NCBI GenBank assembly: GCA_905178155.1
Contig: CAJINV010000002.1
Coordinates: 7,470,743-7,534,742 of the forward strand
Direction: 5' to 3'
Source: Amoebophrya sp. A120
Lineage: Eukaryota > Sar > Dinophyceae > Syndiniales > Amoebophryaceae
DNA: 64,000 nucleotides
Shown: piece by piece, positions 34,721-43,621 of the stretch
Position numbering within the stretch: the first letter of the stretch is position 1
Layout of the letters: the number at the start of each line of letters is the position of its first letter
The notes under the pieces: generated by a model
Seen by the model: the letters and a program-made list of their open reading frames with translations, nothing else
What the model was told of the DNA's origin: nothing
Databases searched by the model: none
Made by a program: the position numbers and the translations under genes

Positions 34721-37419
34721 TCATTGCAGGTGCCTCAAGTCAAAAAAACGGACGCCATTTTTGCCGCGTCTGCTGTCCCGCGCCTTTTTCCCCAACAAGT
34801 ATGACGCGTCCGCGTCGGTGAGTCGTCTGATGAATCTCTCGCACCCCTGGCATGCGAAACCGCGTCCTCCTGGAGTACCGACAAGAAGCTGCAGGATGTT
34901 CACTCTGCCGTCCGTCGCTTTCGCCCTGCCGCATACACCGAATCACGTCAAGCTCGTCCGAAAGAATGGAATCCAGCCCCGCACCGTCCTACGCACCCAC
35001 CCGACGTCACTCCCGTCGATGCCGCAAACGCTTGCTGACGGTGTGTGTTTCGTGGGGTTACCGCAAGGGGGGCTGGTGGTCGGGCTAGTAGTACAGGTTG
35101 TACTAGTGCAACTTGTGTTGCTATTCGTCGCGTTCCCGTTGCCGCCCCCTCGCTTCAACTCCTCGACGTTCAGTGCGACCTTGTCCTTGATCTCCGTAGC
35201 TTTCAACTTCAGTCTATCATATGTAACAACGTCCCCAACTCCCAACCCCAAGACTTGTCATGCATAAGCATAAGCTGTGTTTCACGCGTAGTCCCATGAC
35301 GAGCGGTTTCTCATGCTGTCTGGGACTTTTACAGCTTTTTCATGCAGCTCTAATCAGCGTAAGACGCTAGATTTTTTGTGATTTGACGTCACTAGCCATC
35401 AAACACGACGATACTAGGGACCCAAACTTATTACGCGTGACTCCTCAATCTTCTCCATTCTTGTAGTTCGCAGGGTCGCCATCTTGAACGCTCTGGTGAC
35501 TGTACCTGTAGGGACGTTTTCACACAGGATACAGTTCGTCCTTGAATTCCGACGTCTTTTCCTTCCATTCCGCAGTTCTCAGCCGCAGCTCGTCGACCTC
35601 GTGGGAGACTTTGGATTTGATTTCATCGACCTCGTGGGACACTTTGGACTTGATCTCCGTCACTTCGTGCGAGACCTTCTCCTTCAGTTCGCAGGACTTC
35701 AGATCCACGTCGTGGAGAATCTCCTCGGCCTTGTGCGTGATTTCCTCGGCCTTGTTGGACAACACCCGGACGTATCAAACGTAAAAGTGTCTGGGTCTGG
35801 AAGATTCTGAGATTTGTCATGCATGTTTTGCATCACCCAGGATGTCTGTAATGCACGACCGCGCATCACAGATTTTAAGCTGGCTTCCTGATGCCTACTC
35901 CGCATGACAAACGCCCTCCCCGCGTAGCACAAACTAGACTCCTCTTGCTGGTCATGCAATGCAGATTTTTCTAGAGTCCAAATTTAGCATCACAAGTTCC
36001 AATGTTCCAGACCCAGACATTTTTACATTTGATAGGACGAAATCGTCGGTTTTCTCCCGGGTTTTCTCCTTCAGAAAGCTCGCCTCGTGCTGCATCTCCT
36101 GCAAAAAGTGGTCCCACTGCTCCCGGGGGATGAAGCCGGGGCTGGTTTCCCGGCTGGTGAACTCGATTTTTTCCTTCATCACCTCAAACCCGATTTTCGC
36201 CTTGTCCTTGGCGCGATTCAGAAACTGGTTCTCCAGGATGCCCTGCAGGTAACTCGTGCCCATCCAGCTGGAATACGTCGCCGCGGGGGAGGCAGTTGTT
36301 GAACTGGAACCTACACTAGAAGTAGCAGCTGCTTCACCACCTGCCGCGGTCGAGCCGCCGCCTTGGTCGCATGCTTGCGGCATCTTCAACCTATCGCTGC
36401 CACTAGTACTGGCGCTCGACAAAGTTGTTGTATAAGCCGCTGACGAATCTTCTCGTCCCGCGACTAATCCTGCAGCACCAGGACCTGGCGCTGAAGTCGA
36501 CTCTGCAGGTATGGCCGAGCCTGCCGGTGACGTTGTTGTGATTTCGGTCGTAGCAGCTCCTATGGTCCCTGCCGCGGCCCCCCTCGCAGCGGTTGATGTC
36601 GCGGTCATTGCAGCTGCGGACCCGGACGTGGTCGCTTCTGCTCCAGCAGATGCATTTCGAGGACTTCCGTTGGGAATAATGCAACTAGAGCTGCTGCTGC
36701 CTCCGCTCGAGCCGGTCCCAACCATCGCTGACGCCGTGTCCGGCTCGCCACCGGGTAGTTTCACGCGGATGCCGATGCTTGCCTGGTACAACGTCTTCGA
36801 GGGGTCGTCCGGGTGAACCGAATAGGTGCAGGTCTCCTCGGTGCGAAGAAAGCGCAGCAGCCCGAGATTCCGACTTTCGAGCGTTAGCGTCTTGTTCTTC
36901 ATATCCACCAGCGTGTCCTCGACGGCCAACCCGCGCATCTAATCAGGGTTTACAAGAAGTACAATCGCTGGGAGAATTTAATTTCAATTTCGCTCGACGT
37001 ACAAAGAACTACGAAAACACCAGAAACTGCATACTGTGACACATCTGATCTACGACGCAAAATTTCGAAAATGTTGGCAATGTGTGGAAGTGGAGAGAGG
37101 CACGATCTCGTTCTAGCCTGCTCTTCAAGATAACCATGCTATTATTTTTTTCATCTCGCGTTCTACTTCATCAACCCGAGGAGTTGACAATCTATATTAC
37201 CTTGCATCCGAATAGCTTCTCGATCCACGAGGGCATGGCATACTCCAGCGCCAGGAGTCGCCGGGTCCGCAAAGTTTGGTTCTCCGCGTCGACTTCCCGC
37301 GCGATAGGGTCGACGGACTTCACGTTAGGCGCCTGGGCGTTCGGATACTTTTGCCAAAAAGCTGCAGTGACATCCTCCCACCGGCTCTCATACACTTTCG
37401 TCTCTTCCTTGTACTTCAT
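34721..37419 (-). CDS. PRELI/Ups-family lipid-transfer protein with 11-residue repeat helix extension
   Basis: Exon 1 (37419-37201) starts MKYKEETKVYESRWEDVTAA and contains FWQKYPNAQAPNVKSVDP, the classic start of PRELI/MSF1 domains. It ends GCK at a canonical GT, and a 262-nt intron closes with ttag before MRGLAVEDTL. Exon 2 has TCTYSVHPDDPSKTLYQ and, after about 150 Ser/Ala/Gly/Thr residues, SYLQGILENQFLNRAKDKAK, the PRELI C-terminal helix. Known family: Ups/PRELID proteins shuttle phosphatidic acid or phosphatidylserine across the mitochondrial intermembrane space. After the domain come three 11-residue repeats (KVSHEVDEIKS type), a further amphipathic helix and a Thr/Ser-rich tail. Introner-like elements lie at 35773-36034 and 35215-35531. 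The last exon (34925-34721) depends on a proposed 21-nt intron; otherwise the protein stops at 34943. Confidence 0.8.
34926..34946 (-). other. Possible 21-nt GT-AG mini-intron
   Basis: On the gene strand these bases begin GTGATTCGG and end GCGGCAG. Removal lets the frame run from FFRTSL into TAKATDGRVNILQLLVGTPG to a stop near 34721. Without it the protein ends at 34943. The downstream frame looks protein-like, but the evidence is indirect. Confidence 0.3.
35215..35531. mobile_element. Introner-like element, family F
   Basis: This 317-bp insert lies in the PRELI gene. Its ends are tatcatatgtaacaacgtcc and the complement of tatcctgtgtgaaaacgtcc. The near-duplication is CAGTC (35210-35214) and CAGTT (35532-35536). 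Excision joins FKDEL to KLKATEIKDK without disturbing the amphipathic helix. It contains three (T)CATGC words but no long similarity to families A to C. Confidence 0.7.
35595..35690 (-). repeat. 33-bp tandem repeat encoding 11-residue helix units
   Basis: Three successive 33-bp units (gene-strand translation KVSHEVTEIKS, KVSHEVDEIKS, KVSHEVDELRL) lie in the PRELI gene. Eleven-residue amphipathic repeats are typical of LEA-like and apolipoprotein-like helices that lie on membranes. Confidence 0.8.
35773..36034 (+). mobile_element. Introner-like element, family C, copy 1
   Basis: This 262-bp element has inverted termini (tatcaaacgtaaaagtgtct; the right end reads back as tatcaaatgtaaaaatgtct, continuing for about 35 bp). 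It is flanked by GGACG (35768-35772 and 36035-36039). Excision from the PRELI gene joins DDFV to RVLSNKAEE in frame. It is related along its length to the element at 44594-44861. Confidence 0.88.
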
Positions 37420-37504
37420 GATTTATTTTTCGACTGTGCCTGCTAACAAAAAAAAAACAAATATTTAGCGATGAGCAGAAGTCCTGACTCTTGCCAAGCA
37501 GAAA

Positions 37505-37924
37505 TTATATCGCTATGTTGACAGCAAGGCGCTGGCGCTGACGTCTGGAGAACAAGAATTTAAAAGCGACTGCATCGACACTGCGGCTGCAAGAAAAGGT
37601 TTGTGAATTTAGCGATAGGCGCCTGACGTCGCTGCTCTGCAACTGATTCATTAGCCATGTGTCTTCATCAGTAACGCTGCTACGAATCATCGACCATCCC
37701 CGGATCAGTGACGCGGGTAAGTTAAAAGTTCTGAGGTACAAAAGAGAAAATAAAGATCCCACGTCTTGCAGTTGCCGAAAAAACAACATGTACTTATATA
37801 GAGCGGCGGGCCAGAAAAGATCATCGGTCATTCGACGCAAACCAATTTGGCACTGAGATGGAGCGCACACATGCTGACTACAAGCTCCAAATACATTATT
37901 CGTCCATCTTCGTGCTACTTCCAT
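37505..37924 (-). CDS. Possible small ORF, unknown
   Basis: A 139-codon minus-strand frame directly upstream of the PRELI gene (for example LFWPAALYKYMLFFRQLQDV). It is single-exon and on the same strand as the true genes. No recognisable family and no supporting context. The listed start may not be ATG. It may be chance. Confidence 0.2.
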   Translation of the reverse strand: MEVARRWTNNVFGACSQHVCAPSQCQIGLRRMTDDLFWPAALYKYMLFFRQLQDVGSLFSLLYLRTFNLPASLIRGWSMIRSSVTDEDTWLMNQLQSSDVRRLSLNSQTFSCSRSVDAVAFKFLFSRRQRQRLAVNIAI

Positions 37925-38016
37925 CTACGTGCCCGAATTCTAGACCGCTTCAGTACTTGCACTTTCTTGAACCGTTCTCATTTGGTTCCCGAGGTTTTGT
38001 TTTCTATAGGTTTTTT

Positions 38017-39070
38017 TTACTCCACGCCCAGTTTCTTCAAAATAAGTACGACCGACCGAACTTGAACACCTACGCTCAAGCCCCACACAGACGGAACAGA
38101 CTGCCTGTGGATCTCGACGCCAGCCAATATCCACTTTTGCGAAAGCCGCCCCGCCATCGTTGCTCCAGCGGAGACTGCTATCGACCGCGAAGTCGTCGAC
38201 GTCTTTTGATCATGGTCTTGTATATTAAACCGGCCGAGTACTAAAGCAACACCATTGCAAGATTTTGCACTTTCGTGTTTCAATGAAGCAAAAAATCCAA
38301 TCAATCTGGTTCCAACATGTCGTAGGAGAAGATGTGCCGTCATCCAGCAGCAAAATGCTCATGCTAACATATCAAACTCAAACCTTTTCGGAGTTTCGCA
38401 AAAACATTGAGAAAAGTTTTGCTGGCAGGAGAACCATCGGAAGGCTGTTATTTCGATTTCGTAGGCATTGGTTTGCACAAAAAATAAGTCGGTGTTTCTT
38501 TGTGGTTGGTGTAAAGAAATGTTTCGTCGTCTTGTTCGCTGGTAGCAATATACTTCCATGGCTGGTCGTAGTCGTTCTTGTCAGTTCTCGAGAGGTGCAG
38601 GTAGCTCCATTTGCGAAGATGAGCGCAGGAAAGAGAAAATAAAGCCTGAGGTAGATATCAAACGCGCTACCGTGTCCTGATGCACCACGTGCTCATGCAC
38701 GTTGCATCGCAGTTGTAGTGCCTCGTTCGTTCCAGACGTGCAGCCAAAAATGCAGGATAGAAGATGAGCATAGCCGCAACTAGTACTTCACTTCCCAATC
38801 CTGCACCACCTCCGCGTCGGAGCAACACACCTTATTTTCATAGAAGACGAAAAATCATTTCATATTCATTCCAGAAGGTGCGTTACTGACGCATCGAAAT
38901 CAATGGTGGTGGAGGTCATCTTTTTGATATATCTCAACCTCAAAGTCAAAACATAAAGAAACGATTGAAGATGAAATGAAATAAAACCTTGTTCACATTG
39001 TCCTCCAATTGATCATTCCCCTCGAAAGGAAGTCGTCACACAAAAATCTAGCATCCCACCGACGCCGGGT
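38017..39070. other. Mostly non-coding stretch
   Basis: Only short frames are seen. A 108-codon minus-strand frame at 38017-38343 is not convincing. No repeats, RNA genes or element termini were recognised. Confidence 0.35.
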
Positions 39071-39073
39071 GGC

Positions 39074-39358
39074 TCATTGGGCGGGAAGATTCCTGTCAAT
39101 GGGTGTGGTTAGATTAGGTTCACATAGTACCACTAATACGTGATGATCGCAGTGTAGATGATTTGCTATGACGAGTAGCGAAACAAATGCAAATGCGAGC
39201 TCTAAAATGCCGCACCAGGTGCCGCAATGAAAAGCAAAAAACCGAAGTACCGTCTTCCCTCCCGCCGAGCCGGTTGCTTTTTTGGCCGCATCTTTCTTCT
39301 GCTGGCCCTTCTGCGTCAGGAAGCTGCGGTACAGCTCCGATGTGGTGGAATACAACAT
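39074..39358 (-). CDS. Small protein with one predicted membrane helix, unknown
   Basis: The ATG start at 39356-39358 opens a 94-codon frame: MLYSTTSELYRSFLTQKGQQ, then a Lys-rich segment and a hydrophobic helix (GILELAFAFVSLLVIANHL), ending in DRNLPAQ. It may be a complete small tail-anchored protein, or an exon 1 whose 3' part is intron. No family recognised. Confidence 0.4.
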   Translation of the reverse strand: MLYSTTSELYRSFLTQKGQQKKDAAKKATGSAGGKTVLRFFAFHCGTWCGILELAFAFVSLLVIANHLHCDHHVLVVLCEPNLTTPIDRNLPAQ

Positions 39359-39653
39359 TTTTTTTGGTGTTTTCTTTTGTCACGTCCGGAAACGAAACAA
39401 GAATTTTGCTTTTCACAGTAAAAAAGTCCTAGTCCTACTGATACTTACTACGACTACCTCCTAGTATGAAGCAGTATTAATTTCGAAACAGCAATAATTG
39501 CGTTGTGGTCAATGAAACAGCAATGCGGATTGATCCAATCAAAGGGCTACACATATGAAGGAACTGCTTACAAAGAGATGAAACGCAATGGCCGCATTTT
39601 CATGCTTTCTTTTCTTTAGAATTAACAAAAATGCCTTGAAAGTTACAAGGGGA

Positions 39654-40242
39654 TCAGCAAACATGGAGGAGAATGTTTTGAAAGTGCAACTGATCAGCCG
39701 GAGTTTGTAATGGTTCCGTATCCATTTCTTGCTTTTCGTGCACAGGTAGTAAAGGAGTAGAACACGACTTCATCGTAACACCACGACCAGATTTGCAATC
39801 CACTCGCACTTGTGCGAGAGGTCGCACTGATATTTTTATTGCTTCGACGTGTATTGTACTTGTAGTACCACCAGAACTTAAACTAGTCGCAGTGCACATG
39901 ATGTTCTGTTCATGCTGCCATCGTGGCGAGGATCGCAGCGCTTCATCTCTAATATCACTATCTAAGAAGTATTGTATAGTTAATTTTATTGTCAAGTTAT
40001 GACTCTATTTGCTTTTGATTTTTCGCTCTTGCAAATTGCAACTTCACAAAATGACACAGCAACCTCCACCAGAGGGCGGTGGCGGTCGCGTCGAACTTGC
40101 CGCCCGGAGTATGCAAGGAAAAGTCTTCTTGTTGTTCTGCTGGCGGACCCTGCGACTTGATGTCTTGAAGACTATTTAAAAATTTTCTTTCCCGCTGTAA
40201 TGTGGTAATGCATTCTGATCGAACTCGCTCTCGCAGAAACAA
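39654..40242 (-). CDS. Possible small ORFs, unknown
   Basis: Two adjacent minus-strand frames, 40242-39997 (FLRERVRSECITTLQRERKF) and 39995-39654 (YFLDSDIRDEALRSSPRWQH), have protein-like composition. They could be exons of one short gene just downstream of the TerD gene. No conserved motif was seen. Confidence 0.22.
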
Positions 40243-40303
40243 GGTGTTCGCTCCTAAAAGCTAAAGCAGCGGCCAAACCAGCCGGCTTATAAATTATATT
40301 CGA

Positions 40304-42540
40304 TCAGTGCTCGTGTAGAGCTAGAGAGAGACCCACACCCACGTCCTGCCAAGAACAAGAAAGTAAACGCTTCCCTTTCATACCCCCGCCCCCCGCCACG
40401 CCGTTGGCGTTCATAGGTTGTTGCACTATGGCAGCACCAGGACCTCCCCCGCCAACCTGGACCGGCTGGAACAGCTGCACGTTCTTCATCATGCTCGGCC
40501 CCACCTGGGAAACCGTGCCGCCAAACCCGTTCACCGAGGCGAGACAGCCCTGCACGACGCTGGGCTGCGTGGCGACGTTGCCGTGACAGCCGACCCCGAT
40601 GGTGTTGAAGACCCAGGACCCCCGGACCGGGCCGCGGAAGATCCGGGCGAAAATGAGGCAGCTGGCCAGGACCGTCTGCTTCTGCAGGCAAAACCGGCAA
40701 AATTCATGCTTGTTTTTCGCTGCGCAGAGCCGCACATACGCGTCGGAAACGTGCTGGAAGGAGCTATCCAGGAAGAAAACTGCGGTAGTGTAGGCGTCTT
40801 GGCGCAACAACATGTTGACTTCATCGGAAACATACGGGGTAACAGCATGATAAATTTGTTCAGAATAAAGCTCGTCTGTCATACGCAGGTAGCACATGAA
40901 AACACGTACGAAATTAATGGGACGCTAAGCCAAAGCCTGGCGAGCATGACAAGTACGCCTAAGGATAGTATCGTATGTATATGTTGCATAGAGGTTTGGA
41001 TTACAGACTCACACTTAATAGGCAGTCTCTCTTGCATATGAGTGCCGGGAACTGTACACGTTGACCACGACGTACATCTGCGCGACAACGGGCGGCAGCC
41101 GGTCGAGATCCAGATCGATCTTCTCGTCGTCGCCCTTCCCGGCGCCGGTCACGTTGTCCCCGTTGTGCCGGACCGCGCCCTGGAGGAAGGACAAATTTGC
41201 GTAGTTCACCACGTCGATCAGGTTGTTTTGGGCATCGAAAAGCAGCACGGAGGCATCCAAATCCACGCCCCCGCGGACGCCCGGCGTCTCCCACCCGAGG
41301 CCGATGAAGAGGTCCGAACCGTCCTGGAAGAGGTGCTGGGGGATCTCGAGGAAGTCACCCTTGCTCATGTTAAACTTCTTGTCCATAGACATGATCATAT
41401 TCGTCGATGCGGGGTCCAGAATACCCGAGATATTCAACGCCCGACGCACGTCCGGCAGCGATTCCTCGAAGTTTCTGCCTTCGGGTATGAAAAAGAAGTA
41501 GAGCGCGGATCGCGATAAAGTAGGATCGTTGAAGTTGTAGAGCTAGAGGAGTACTACCTCAAGTTGAAGTTCGAATTGACGATCATAGACATAGATGAAG
41601 ATTTGTCAAGTCATTTTTAAAAAGAATCTTTATGTCATTTCTATCGTCTCAAATAAATGGTGACGCTTTCTTCATCATGCTGAACCTTGTAGTGTATGTG
41701 TAGTATGGAGACATACGAGATCATAACAAAAGCAAATCGTGCAAGCCGTCTTGGTTTTGGTATCAATTTCTTTTTCATCTTTACGTCGCTGTCCTCTGCA
41801 TCTTCACACGACAAGCTCGGCCCAAATTCCGAAACTTCCAGGCGTGATTCTTTAGGATTGGATTGCGTGGAAATGGAAATGTTGGACTTTCGTATGTAAA
41901 ATAATTTGGGAGAAGCTACGAAAAAAAGTCTAAGCGAAAGTTGTCCACTTGCACAAGCAAGTCAAGAGTATAGAAATACATCCTCGACCCCCGGTGGCTT
42001 GTACAGAAACCCGAGCACCATACCGGTGAAGTCTCCCTTCCGCATCGTAACCGGGCACACGGCCAGTGGCTCCGGCTTTCCAACCTCCAAGACTGTGACC
42101 TTCGCGTTGGCGACGCTGCTCAAATTTCCGCCCTTGAAAGCGTTCAGGACGAAGACCAGGATGGACACTCCCGGATGCACGAGGTCGATGTCGATCTGGA
42201 CGCTTTCGTCGAACCCCGCACCCACTCCAGTCTTGTTGTCGCCCGAGTGCATGATAGCCCCCGCCATGCAGATCTGCTGGTTGAAGTAGCAGGCGTCCAA
42301 AACCTGGCCGCCGGCGTTGCAGCACACGACGGAGCAATCCAGATCCACCGGAGAATTTCCCTCGACGAAGTCCCAGGACAGCCCCACGGTCAAATCGTGG
42401 CCGTTCGGACTCAGATACACATTCACGTCCGTCCCACCCACCTGAGCGACGCGATCATCCGACGGTGGCATCTGGGAGGCGCCGCCCTCCATCTGGAGGC
42501 TGATTTCATCCGGGTTCGCGATTTCGCCCCTTGGGTACAT
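40304..42540 (-). CDS. Tandem TerD-domain protein
   Basis: The ATG at 42538-42540 opens MYPRGEIANPDEIS. TerD domain 1 shows VNVYLSPNGHDLTVGLSWDF, the acidic SPVDLDCSVV strand and HSGDNKTGVGAGFDESVQID, the Ca2+-binding GDN/GxGxGxDE pattern. After an intron (about 41970-41475) comes GRNFEESLPDVRRAL, which looks like the usual C-terminal tail of a TerD unit. Domain 2 follows: DLFIGLGWETPGVRGGVDLD, HNGDNVTGAGKGDDEKIDLD and VVVNVYSS. A second intron (about 41035-40850) interrupts it before SDAYVRLC, FARIFRGPVRGSWVFNTIG and a Gly-rich end. TerD proteins are best known from bacterial tellurite and stress-resistance operons and bind calcium; eukaryotic copies have unknown roles. Domain identity is firm; function here is not inferred beyond Ca2+ binding. 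Confidence 0.82.
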
Positions 42541-43621
42541 GGTGAAATTCTGGTTGCGGCCGGAGCCGAAAGGTCTGGCTCACACGAAATCCGACTCGTG
42601 CTGTGCTGTCACGCGATCGATGTCGATGAGGTATGAAATAAAGCAGCTCCGAATGAAGAAATATCTTATCATGTTGACGTGTTTGTTTCATCACCCACAT
42701 AGTCACCGTCACTCTTCCTGTTGGTCGCTCTCTCAAGGTTGAAGTTACGCTTACGAGATCGAGAAAATTGAAAAAGCACATACACGACTGGCGCTCTGTT
42801 ACATTAAAATGGCACTATTTCGACCTGTAGAAGATGTTGTGTTCGATACTCAGTAACTATGCTTTAGGTTTAGCTTATCCCCCTGTTGAGTAATAATACT
42901 TATCAATTACTCTTCGGTGTCACACAGGTTTTCACCATCACCCCCGCCCCCATCTACCTCTGTCTTCTGTGGAAGACGGGGCGGCCACGACAGCAAAGAA
43001 CACGACAGTCGTTGCGCCGTGCTTTGATAACTGATTCTTGTTCTTCTTGCTGAGTATTTGCCGAAAACCGTTTTTACGGGGTCATTGTCATATTTACCTG
43101 TATAAAGTTGTCAAAACATGTAGCGCGACCGCTGCGGCGCCTTAGCCTTGACTACAAAAATGCGCAAAATGGTAGTTCCTGTGCGTCTACGTAACGCTAT
43201 GTGCTAAATGGAACAATGTCCGTGATGAATGAAAGCATACAGAGCCAACTAGAGGATACCAATGCAAAAGATGATTGAAGAAAATAATGTACAGATTGGC
43301 TCCTCCATCCTCTCCGCACTACGGCACTTGATGTTGTTCTAAGTTCCATTGCGAAACTGGAAAAAGTTTGTGAAAATGTAATTGCGCCGCCTGTCGGTAG
43401 CAGCTTCGGGAAAATGAAAAGGCAAAGGTAAAGAAATCACACAAAGCGGCGACATCAATCATACATGAGCCCTAAAAAACGATAGCCTCGACAGACCCGT
43501 GCGAGCGCAACATTTACTGTGCACTCTACGGCGTGTGTGCCCTGCGGATCGGTTCCTGCGAGCAGGTTCTCGAGAATGAACTGGCAATCTTCCGAGAAAA
43601 ACTCTTATGTAAAGATCAAGC
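42541..43621. other. Intergenic region
   Basis: Between the TerD gene and the next gene upstream on the same strand. Short, scattered frames only. I see no RNA gene, element terminus or clear regulatory motif. Confidence 0.4.

Noticed and set aside
40850-41035. TerD intron 2 as another introner-like element
   Set aside because: It has the right size and one GCATGACAA word, but I could not find convincing inverted ends or a 5-bp duplication.
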